From positions 37,458 through 101,457 of the forward strand of contig QLIY01000098.1 of NCBI GenBank assembly GCA_003260075.1: a stretch of DNA of 64,000 bases, in the 5' to 3' direction. The stretch comes from Phallusia mammillata (Eukaryota; Chordata; Ascidiacea; Phlebobranchia; Ascidiidae). The notes under the pieces are model-generated. The model made no database searches. It was not told where the DNA came from and worked only from the letters and a program-made list of their open reading frames with translations. The position numbers and the translations under genes were made by a program. Of this stretch, positions 13,519 through 25,500 are shown piece after piece (positions within the stretch are counted from its first letter, which is position 1; the number at the start of each line of letters is the position of its first letter).

Positions 13519-16500
13519 GTAAAAATAAGGGGGCGTTTGTATGGAAAGTTGCCAAAGCATGGGCTGGCGATCCGGATTTAGGGGCTCCATAAATGCAGAA
13601 ATTTAAAGAATTTTTAAATTTCTGATTAGTTTTTAAATGCTACAGCACGTGTGCAAACTCGTTTACCAACATTTGAATGAAATTTGGGTCTGAGCTTTTT
13701 CTCTCTCTTTTGACGCGTTTGGTTTTATTCAACTAATACACAATTTGCGAGAAATTTTATTTTACAATTTAATACAGGTAATTTACGTCTCCTACAAAGT
13801 ATAATTGTAGAAGGCAGTGTAAATTGCCGTTTTAGTTGACTGTCATTATTTTTATACCACTACTGGCAGTTTACTAGTTGCTGTGACCCAAAGTTGTAAG
13901 TCGGGCCCGTCTTCACCTTATGTGATATTTAAATCGAAATTTAACCGCGGTAAAAGTTGGGGGTCAAAGTTTATTTAAATACATGTCAGGTTTAGGCCAG
14001 GTTTCGGACTTGGGGGGGGGGCTGTGACCTAAAGTTGTAAGTCGGGCCCGTCTTCACCTTATGTGATATTTAAATCGTAATTTTACCGTGGTAAAACTTA
14101 GGGGTCAAAGTTTATTTAAATACATGTCAGGTTTAGACCAGGTTTCGGGCTTGCACTTTCGAGTTTCGCCCAGCCTACATTTTGACAGTGGCAATAGGCG
14201 ACATTACTTACAAATAGAAGACAACTATACTTCTCTTACCGGCGTTCAGGATGCCACGCCACAGGTGCATTGAATCCGTTCTCATAAATCGGCTGCAGCA
14301 AGCGATGAAAAGGTGTAAGTGATGCGCCCCATAGCGGAAAGTGAAGATTGTTGCAGGTTCCGTCAGCTGTTCGGTATCTATGATAACACATCGTTTTACG
14401 CTAAATTCAAACACGCCGAAATAGTAGCAATGGTAGCAAATTTAAATATGACCGCTTCATGTCTCTGGCATGACCATTTGCTGAAACCCCTTACAACAAA
14501 GGATTTGTTATTTATATCCTGTTTTTTTGACATTGGGCTTTTGAAAATATTGTAGTGTGCCAAAATATATAATTAGCGTTTGCTGAAACGTTTTAGAAGG
14601 GGGGGGGGGATGTCTCTGGCATGACCATTTGCTGAAACCCCTTACAACAAAGGATTCGTTATTTACATCCTGTTTTTTTGACATTGGGCTTTTGAAAATA
14701 TTGGAGTGTAGTGTGCCAAAATATATAATTAGCGTTTGCTGAAACGTTTTAGAATAGCATCACGACTTTTACGTCGATGTGGGTTATTGCATTTCTTATG
14801 AGCCTTTTGAATAGTTTTTGTTCAGAAATAATTAATGTGACTTAATAAAACACCATTTGTGTCAGTCAGGAACCCCGAACCATTTACTCAAGTTTCTGCC
14901 CTATATACAACGCTGCATCAAGTGACGAAAATGTTTAATGTTAGGTAGTTAAACTCCTACAAAAACACAGCCTGAATCCAGTCAATTTTTGAATCCAGTT
15001 AATCTGTAATATTAAGTCACCCACTTGCGGTGGGGGGGGGGGCAATGCATTGTTGCATCAAGTGACGAAAATGTTTAATGTTGGGTAGTTAAACTCCTAC
15101 AAAAACACAGCCTGAATCCAGTACATTTTTGAATCCAGTTAATCTGTAATATTAAGTCACCCACTTGCGGTGAAAGCAAATGTTGGCTGAGCAGTCAGGA
15201 ACAGCTTGATGACCTGAGCAACCCGATAAGTTTGCAACCAATTCCACCACTTCGGTACCGATCACTGGGCCGACATCAAAATCTGGAGATATGCTGGGTT
15301 CTGCAGCACTAAGTCTTGCTAAAACAGAAAAAAGATTTTTGTTGGTTTAAAAGTTTAGAGGTTGCGTTTTAGGGACCTTGCAAAGTGTTATAAGCTGAGA
15401 ACAGCAAGTCGCTATTTACGTCTATTAGGGCAGTCACTTATATCATTAGACTTGCATAGCACTTTAAAGAACAATTCGCTATTGAAAACAAAACGCGGTA
15501 ATCTATTAAGATATTCCTGCAAAGGCTATGTTTTATACTACTTAATTTTTTGCCCTATTTAAGTCATTTGTAATGTTAAAAACACTAATATGTGTCAACT
15601 TTAAACTTTGAAACTAATTTTCATTTTTTATGTTCATATTGCCTTTCCTAATTTATGAACAACTATTTAAGTGAAATCGTTCTCGCAGTTTAATTTTAAT
15701 TTCCTACCACGTGAATGGCTGGTAGAAACATCCACTTCTGGAATCTTCTTGGGAAGCGCAAACTTTTTCAGTTGCATTCCCCTCTTCACACAACACTCAA
15801 TCATCCGTAACGACACGTCAAACACCTCAGCTGCCTTTGTCAAATCAACACCGGCCTGACTAGATGGAAAACGCATCAGATTGAGCAAATCTCCAGCTGT
15901 TTTACGATTTCTCCTGCAAGAAATGCCTCATTATCAAAACAACCTTATTTAATTGGTCCTGAATTGTGGTTATGTCTGTGAGAAGTAGAATAAAGTGACT
16001 TGGATCAAGAAAAAAATATTAAGGTATTATATGCGGAACATTATTATGTAGAAAATTGCCGCAAAACAATATGACAAAAAATTAAGTCTAGTTTGAACTG
16101 AAATCCACCTGAACAATATGACAAACAAATGCTTGGTGCAAAAATGGTTCGGTTCTATTTGAATAAGGTACCAACAATGTCAATATTTTATTGCAAATCT
16201 GTGATCGATCTGTCATGCGGAGCTGACACTTGCGAACAAAAACAAAAATAGTTTCAATCTAGTGAAAACAGCTGGAGCAATTAGTTTAACAAAAAATAAC
16301 AGTGACATTGTTTTACCCGTCGTTATAATGTGCCACCGTGTCGTTGATTCCGCGATTCACCAGTCGATTTGCGATGTCCACGGTTTCCTCAAACTCCGCA
16401 AGACTCACAAGGTTCGGTGAATCTGATAAACTTATTTATAGATTTAAAATATCAAGACGGTTTAAACAACACAGACATCGTAACGTCAAAAGACATGTTA

Positions 16501-19500
16501 GTACGACTGTAGTGACTGAAAAGTCCATGACTAACTTAAATTTCAAAACTTTTTCAAAAACCTTGCGTAACTGGATAGATTGAAGTGTTACAGAATCAAA
16601 AGCACAATTAACTTGTGAAGTTGCCAAGATGTAAGAGGTACATCTGTGGCTCTTTGCCAGAACATACACCTCACAGAGGAAGTATTTGTTTCATAAAGGG
16701 AAGCAATTGAGATCTTCCTTAATACTTTAATTGCGCCATGTCAATTTCGCTCTCTTTGACAGATGCCATGTTCTTTCGTAGTTGACAAATATAATTTCAT
16801 GACAAGATATGTACTCCAGATAACCAAATGGGTATTTTAAGGTCTTTAGGGGGTCGGGTGGGTGGTGGGCAAACAGATTGGGAAGTGATCTACATCTTTA
16901 CCTACCTCCGCTCTGTCTTTTGCCCCTGTGCAGATGAGGATCGATGAAATGCTCGAAAACTCGGCCGAGATCATCACGATGAAATTCCTCCTCTGTACAG
17001 AAGAACGACAAGTTTTACTCACAATAAACAAAAAAGTGAAAAACATTCTGCATTGTCAAAATTGCCGAAATAACCGCTGGGGCTATCCAGTCAAACAAAG
17101 CAGATGGTATACATCTACACGGTCATACCTAACATCTGTGGAAGTTACATCTAAATCTATAAAACATGCCAAAAAGAGCATACAAACTGAGGAAAGAGAG
17201 ACAAAGTACAAAAAATTAAAATGTGGTTTAGGATGAGTGCTTACAAAATGAAACTTGACAAATGTTTTCTCTTGATTCGTAGAGTTAAAACATAAGCCAC
17301 ACAGTGGTTGGTTCGTATACACAACACACGAAACTAAAATCCTTACAGTTGCTAGTAATTCCAAACTTATTATTAATCTAGTAAACACATCCAGCAAAGT
17401 AATATTGGAAAAGTGTACCTGTTAATTCTCCTGTGCACCCGTGTCGGAGGCAATCGGGTGGAAGAATACCTGATAAACTATCCACAATGTCGTTTACCGA
17501 ACTTTCGATCACCACATTAAGAGTCATTGCTGCAAAATAGGGGTTACATATTATGTTTAATAAGTAATATGTTTAATACTTGCAATTATTGGATGTTTTA
17601 AGTAAATATTAAACTCATTGACTGGCGTTTTACTGAAATCCAACTTGTGAAGGACAATCACAACAGTAATTGAAGAACTTCTTGTTTGACGCGTGGGGGG
17701 GGGGGAGTAATATGTTTAATACTTGCAATTATTGGATGTCTTAAGTAAATATTAAACTCATTGACTGGCGTTTTACTGAAATCCAACTAGTGAAGGACAA
17801 TCACAACAGTAATTGAAGAACTTCTTGTTTGACGCGTTTTTGCAAAAAAAAATATTACGTTTTAAGAAGCCAGCATAATCTTAGTGGGTTATATTTTGCA
17901 TTTACCAAGACCATGTTTTTAAATTTTGGTCTTTAATTTTTATCTTTTTAATTTCCTAAATTTGCAATGAATTCTGTATTGGTTGCAGCAATGTAAAGTA
18001 AAGTTTATATTCAACATACATGCAGTAATCATGTCGATTCCGCTCTGAGCCCGGCATTCGTATCTTCCACTATCGTCCCTTCCCGCCCGGAATATCGTCA
18101 GCACACTTGATGGCGCTGCTGTGATGAAGTATCGACCACCTGCGTTCAATAAAAGTTTGCATGATAATAAATGAAGCCTTCAATGGATCATAGTACGCCA
18201 GGTCTATTGCAGGCGGTATACCGAAACAGTCGGTCACCAAGCATTTCGGCATAACGCATTCAATAGGAAAGCGTACGGTGATTTCTAGATGAGTGTGCCG
18301 TGATCGCTGGTCTGCATCGACGCTTCAGGGCTGATCGGGGGGGGGGACTTTTCATATATGTCTTATAGCCTTCAATGAATTGAGGATATTATATGTAAGG
18401 CTGTGAGTGCTTGCAAACAGTGTACACTGTTTCGACCTTTTAGGTCTTATGATAAAATTTTATAAAAACACTCAAAAACTTAAGACAATCATTTTTGTTG
18501 CTTACTTGTGGTTACTAGTCGGACGCCGTCTTTGAGCCAATATATTTCTGTGCCACGGTCGCCTCCGCCTGTTGCTGAACACGTGATATGTACATCGGTG
18601 CCGGATTTGACTTCTTGATCGGTGGGGGATCTTGTAAACGAAAAATGAACAAGTTAAGTTAATGTTAAGCTGCAGACGATGCACACTGTTTCGACCTACA
18701 AGGTCTCATCAGTGCACCTGGTGACAAGAGATAAGCCGTATTGGCCTCCGTAGCCATTCAACGGCACCCCAGTTTGTTGAGAGTAACAGGCTAAAAAGCC
18801 TTGCCTCATTGCCTATTCTGTTTGATGCCACAACTAAGTTTATGTTTGTTTGTTTCGTTTTTGTCTCTCTGTTTTATTGCAAGTCCGTTAAATTATTTTT
18901 TATTTGATTTTTTGCTCAGACAGTTGATGACTGCAACCGGTAACCATTGGGTTGAAGCATTGTCTTTTAAGTTTATTGCTCAGGGAAAACAAGGACTCAA
19001 AAATGGTTGGGAAACATTTGAGAATGACTGGGATTTAATTCTCCCTGTGTTCAGTCCCAAGTTGTACGTGGTAAAATCGGAAACCGGGCCCAAAATTTTA
19101 AAGGAAGCCCGTTCAGGTCCGAAAGTTAGATATAACAAGGTTAAATTTAAAAAAAAAATGTGGACTATAGCGTAAAGTCAGCTCCGAATCAAACCTTTAT
19201 ATGGTAAAAGGTGAAAACCACTGTTCTGTCAGACACTGATTGAACACAAAACTACAGATGTTTACTGTTTAGACTAGGCGTAAAATTTGCGGGTAACACC
19301 GAAGTTTAGGGAGATCACTGTAACGGAAGCCAGGAAAGAGATTGTAAACACTATATACGCTGCTTGTACGTGACTCATAATAACCACCGGAGATACCAGT
19401 CAACACCTGTCGACTCCTTCCCTATTGTCTCCCTCGTAAAAGTGATCCCTGAACTAACACTTCAAACCCTGATTTTAGGGAATTTTTCACGGCGCTTTTA

Positions 19501-22500
19501 GTTGTTGAATCTTTTTTTGGAATGTGACATCAACCAAGAGCGCAATTGTTGGTTGGACAAAAGGAAAGTTTATGACCTATGCCTTAACAACACTAGATTT
19601 TGGAATGCCATTGTTGATGACTTCAATGGTTCTTTGTGGTGGGAATACATTCGGTAATGGTTTCATTATGGTGCGAAAAGCGATTGTTCATGGTATTATT
19701 GGTTCCTAACGGTATTAAAAGCAATGGTTATTGGTTTATTAACCAGCAAGTTAACGCCCCTCTCTATAGACAAATCTTAATTTTACGGGACTCAAGTGGA
19801 TATAAACGGGTGTAACTGATGTGGCCCTTCATACCACTCCATGAGCATTTGCCGAGATGTTTGAACAATAAAGCATGTCGCTTTTTACGTCTATCTGGGC
19901 CGTTATTTTCACCATTAATCTTGATTATATTTTACAAAAACTCAGGAGCCATACAGACACAAAAAGTACCTTGTTTTTACTGGACACACTTTAACACAAA
20001 AGTTTTAAAATCGCTTTTAGACCAATTCTGAATTGGTTAAGACAACAACGATTGGCAAAAAACGTCTACAATATAATGCATCCAAAGTATAAAAGCGTTT
20101 TTCTTTGGTCAAAAAGTGACAAAAAAATCACACAAAGAGCTTCACATAATCAAGTTTATAGAGCTCCTCTAGCAATTGTATTTTTATTCCGACGTTTCAA
20201 CGTCATATACAGGTCGCCATCATCAGGGTTAATATCACTGAATGCGCGTAGTACAGTGCACGATAAACAAAGTAAAAAAGAATTAAACGCAAGCACGTCA
20301 CAACGCAACGAAAACACTGCGCGATATCATGCGCTGTTCTAGGCGCATTTAGTGTTATTTACCCAGATAAAGGCGACCTGTATAGGACGTTGAATGCCAG
20401 AAAAGCTCTATATTGATATTATGCCTGGCAGCAGTAGCTTATATATAGCTACACATAACATTACCTTGCAAAACCTAACGGGGTGTGAGGAATAACGGTT
20501 AAAGAAACCTGGGCATGTTGGGCCCCCACAGAGTTGGCACCCTCGCAACGGAAGGTTCCAGCGTCATCAGGCTGCGCGAGCAGCAACCGAAGAGTCCCGG
20601 ATGGAAGGAGATTGTAGCGCGGGTCGTCGGGCACAGCTCTGCCTGTCCAAACAAAAACACGTCGCCGGTAGAGGCACGCCCATAGAAATGTAATAAAACG
20701 TAACATTTGCTGTTACCAGCACGTGGGCGAGAATGGAATTTATTTACGGTTGGTTGCTAAGTTAAAGAGGTTTGGTTTTTATTGTTTCAGCAACGTTTAT
20801 GTTTGTACAACAGGTTCCTAAATTTCCACAACCCTGAACGCACATTTTTTTAAATTGTTTAAGACAGTTTACGAATTGGCATGATGACCAAAGCGGTAAT
20901 ATAAATATCATGTTTTACCAAAAACAATGGTTTGTGTGTTTTTCTTACAAAGTTGCCTAATTTACAATTCGACAGTTATTTGTTTTCGTAAAAGCACTTC
21001 TATAATGACAAGCTATAATGTCAAACAGTTGTGAAATTAATAATTAAGTTAAAAAAGTGAAATTAATTCCTCGTGATAAAACGTAAACCAAAGTTGGGAG
21101 CGGGCCCAAACGCGGCCCAAAACCATCTTTTTCAACAAAACCCATATTGGGGCCGAAAATTCATGAAACCGTTGCACAAATGCTGCCAAGTGTGAAATTA
21201 GGCCCGAATCAAGGTCTCACCTAAGCCCGACACAAAAACAACAGACAATTCCAACTCGAAGCGTATTTTACCTCACGATTAAATCTTACCGTTGACAGTC
21301 CACACAATGTGAGGTTGAGGGCGTCCTGATACTTGACACTGGAAATCCACTGTGGTGCCCTGGCGAACTCTTTGGTTCTGTGGTCGCACAGTGAAATGCG
21401 GTGGCACTAAAATAAGCAAGATTGAATTTTTTATGAAAACGGGTTTGTCTGTCCCAAGTAACTGAACATTTTACAAAAAGCACAACTAAATACAGAATTA
21501 AAATTCGTTTGGTCAATTTGAACTGATATGAACAAAACAATTGTTAAAACATTTCCAGCTAAATGTGTTCACTATATAAAAGTTCTCTGGCATTTTGTTT
21601 ACGTAAAAGGTAAGGTACTTTGAATTTCTAGGTAAAAGTTCTTTCTACAGTTCGAATAACGTGCCTTATGTTCAGTTTGTGAAGGCATAAAGTCTTTTGT
21701 CGTTATTTTGTTACATATATTTCGCCAGACGGTCTTAAGGAAAAACAACTGAATATTTACCATGGACCTAAATCTACGTAGATAATGTTCTACGTGGAAC
21801 TTAAGTAAAATACAATTGCCAGAAGAGCTCTATGAATTTGATTTTATGCCTGGCAGCAACAGCTTATATGTAGATAAAGTTCAATATAGTCTTCATCCAC
21901 CAAGCAACGAGCTGGGTCTATTTGTAAGCTTGAAGTACCTGTATTGCTTAAAGTAAACCTAAAACAAATGAATTTCGAACGTTGATTTCCCAAATTTAGA
22001 AATCGTATAAGTTTGGTTAAAACTTACCAATAACTGTAAGAAATGCATCAGCTGCAATTATTCCGGTCGGGCTCACTGCTCGACAAGTATAAGTTCCCTC
22101 ATCACCAGCTGAAAGAGCCCGAATCAAAAGCGAACCTGAAAAATTTCAAACATTTACGTTATATTTAATACATATTATTTGTGAAATATTCTAAAACGCT
22201 TCGCATGTACACTCCTGCAAATGTGCAAAACAAACACAGATTTGAAACAAATTTTGTTGCATAACTTAACGGTTCCTAATTTTCTGCTGCAAATCATTTT
22301 TTTAATTGATTTAAGTACAGTTGGGTTTATTTCGCTCTGTGAAACAATCGTAGTAACACAATTGCACTCAAATATTCACCTTGCCGGAGATAGGTGTGCA
22401 ACGTTAAGACGTTGTGAAGCGATTAAATTGCAATGTTGTAATTTTGCCCGACACACACACACAAAAAAACAGTATTGACAAACCGTTGTAACTTATAAAC

Positions 22501-25500
22501 ACACATTAGTGAGTAAACGAAATATGAAGACACTTGTGTTTGTTACAACACAAACATGTTAACTGTAAACAACTAAAGTCATGTTTTATTTTTTACGGGT
22601 GAATGGTAACCCATTACAGTGATAAATTTACCTGATGACATCACGAGGTATCGCTGATCACGGTTTAGCGCGCTCCGGTCCTTCAACCACGTGATTTTCG
22701 GAGGTGGATTTCCCTCCACATGACAATCAATGGTTGCGCTTCTTCCCTGGATCGAAGTTTTGTCGCTAGGTGGCGTTGTGAAGGACGGAGAACCTAAATA
22801 AAAAAATTTGAGATGTTTGAGCCTTTGAACGAATGGTCTGAAGGCGCTTGCACCGTCGACTTCATGTTCAGGGGCCAATGGGTTCGAACCCCGTAAAAAA
22901 CATGTTTACTTATTATGTGGAAATCATTTACTATACTTATCAGCTAAGACAGTGGTTCTCAACTCGTTTCGGGCCATGGACCACCGGCCCAGTAAAAATA
23001 ATATCGTGGACCATTTCTTTTTGAAGCAAGAATGAAGTTCGCATACGAAACAACCATTTGGGCTTGAAACATAATTTTTTGAAACCAATTTTAAGAAGTG
23101 ATATACTATTATTAACAGCTAACATTTTAATACTCTTTCAATATATAATATGCAATCATCTCTAGTTTATCAAAAATTTGCTGGACGTCCTGTGGACCAC
23201 CCAAAAAGTCATCATGGACCACCATTTGAGAACCACTGAGCTAAGATGTACGCATTTATACTAGGATAAGCCCTAAAGCGTCCATGCGCACCAGCAATCA
23301 CAGCACACTCATTGCTCTACCGCGAGTCCCGGAAAGATTCCCGTTGTGGGTTCGAATCCTGGGCCGGTGCCTTGCCACGCCTTTGATAGGCCTGGCGTAC
23401 TTTGACTTACCACTTATGTTTCACATTGTTGTGAGTTTGAAACCAAGCAAAGATATTTGAATAAGGAACGGGCGATAACGGACAAACGAAATATATTCAT
23501 TTTCCTATTACTGAATGATTTTATTTTAACTAATGTGTTTTGACGTTTTGCTTGCTTCAAATTTATGAAAAACAAAATCTAAATAGAAAATGGAAACAAA
23601 CAAATTAGAACAATAATTTTCAATTTATATTGTTGACTGTAGCCAACAAAGCTTCTCCCTGTTTAACCTGCTTTCAGGTGTAAAAGCTGCCAGTACTATT
23701 TCTATCTCAAATTAACCGCCCAGAGTCAATACCATATGACTCATCCCCTTTACACAACATCCTACGTATTATTGGACCTCACGTTTTGCACCACAGCGAT
23801 TTGGTGACAAACCACCAACACCAACTCATGTAACAAGTTTGTGAAGCCGTAACGAGGCTCGTTTGTTGTGTAAATATTGCGCCATTTGATTCTTCTCTTT
23901 GCACCTACTTTGTACGAGCAGCTCTGCAGAACTGTTGACTTTCCCTTCACTGTTCGCTACCACACAAGTGAACGTGCCGTTATCTTCAAGACTTGCTTCT
24001 CGTATATGGAGGGTTTCTGCTCAAAAGAGTAATTGTTATAACACTCATCATTGGCAAATAGCATTTTAATTTAGGTATTATCAGAATCCGGTCACATTGG
24101 TTTTGTAGTTATGACAATGTTTTAAACCAAGTCTGTCCTTAAACGTAAGTTTGAGTACACAACCACATCAAGACATGCACAATTATTTTTAACATCATAC
24201 TTTAAGGGGGTTAAAAGACTAAAATGGTTAGAGAAATTTTAGGAGGGATTTTAAAACTTGAGGGGAGGAATTTACTTTCATTTGTACATGTGGTTTGTAA
24301 ATAGACACTTTGGCTCTGGAAATATGACCTGTGAAGTTAATAAAAGACCCAATTTTGAAAGATCTTTGTATGGTTTAGCATCTGCTATGTACAGTGTATT
24401 GTGTAGGAATGAACAATTGTTAAGTGAGGAATTTGTCGATAAAGGTTGGCAACTAATGATATAAAGCTTATTGTCTCAAACGTTTCTGTGATGTGGCATT
24501 TACTTACGTGGCATGATGATGTAATTAGGCACAATAGGCAGCCGCTTTCCGTTACGATACCACCTAGTGACAGGTTCTGGACTCCCTACCGCCCTGCAGT
24601 GGAAGGTCACGTGTTCATTGACTAAAACCTAAACCATAAAAATCATGTTTGGTCCAGTTTTACACACAAGCATCACAGAACAATTTTATAAACTTTCATT
24701 GACCCTTATTCAAATAGAATAAAAACAAGTGATTAATAAGCAAAACATTGAATGAAACAACCACTTCACAAATATTGCTCTTTCAGTAGTTTGTTACTCT
24801 TTTCTGCCTACGACAGTTCGGGTCCAACGATTGTCCGAACCCAGTTAAGAAGAAGACTTAAAGAAGACTTTGAATTCGGCACAGCAGTTTTTGAAACAGC
24901 ACAAATGATGGCGAGTGTAAAGTCAGGCCTAAACCAACCCTGTTTTATTCAAACTCAAACCAGAACCTAGCCTACAATACGCTACCTGAATTTAAATTAT
25001 AGGTATGCCAGGCAACAACAGTTTATGTATAACTCACTTATACTCTTCACATTTTACCTGTGTATCAGAAGGGGTGACTCTGAACACTGGGGGGCCGTTG
25101 AGACCGACGTAGGTTACCTCAGCAGACTCGCTTCGCACAAGACCAGCCGAGTTTCGTGCCACGCAAACGTAAGTACCTGGAAAGTTATTGGTGATGAGAG
25201 AAATCACTTTAGCAAAGAGTTGTGGAAACCAAATGTTTCACCGGGCTGCGGCTATGTATGTTTACTTTTTAGCTATTCTTATGCAAAAGGATTGGTGAAA
25301 TGACTCCTGGGCATGTTCTTTGTATATATGGGTATGTCTACACCTCCACCAGTGGTTCTAAGAGATTTTCATGAAAATTTCTATGCTAAAAAATTGTACG
25401 CTTATGTAAGCTGACATTATTGGTTTCCAAACCTTTACTAGTATCGAACCCCTTTTTCACAAATTTATTAGGGTTACCGATCCCTACGTAAAGTTTACTA

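Noticed and set aside
13178-13592. Open frames rich in poly-glycine or poly-proline across the 80-G run
   Set aside because: They exist only because a homopolymer has no stop codons; the real content is exon 25 of peroxidasin on the minus strand.
22815-22895. Functional tRNA gene
   Set aside because: The B box is good, but the acceptor stem does not pair and the anticodon arm is unclear.
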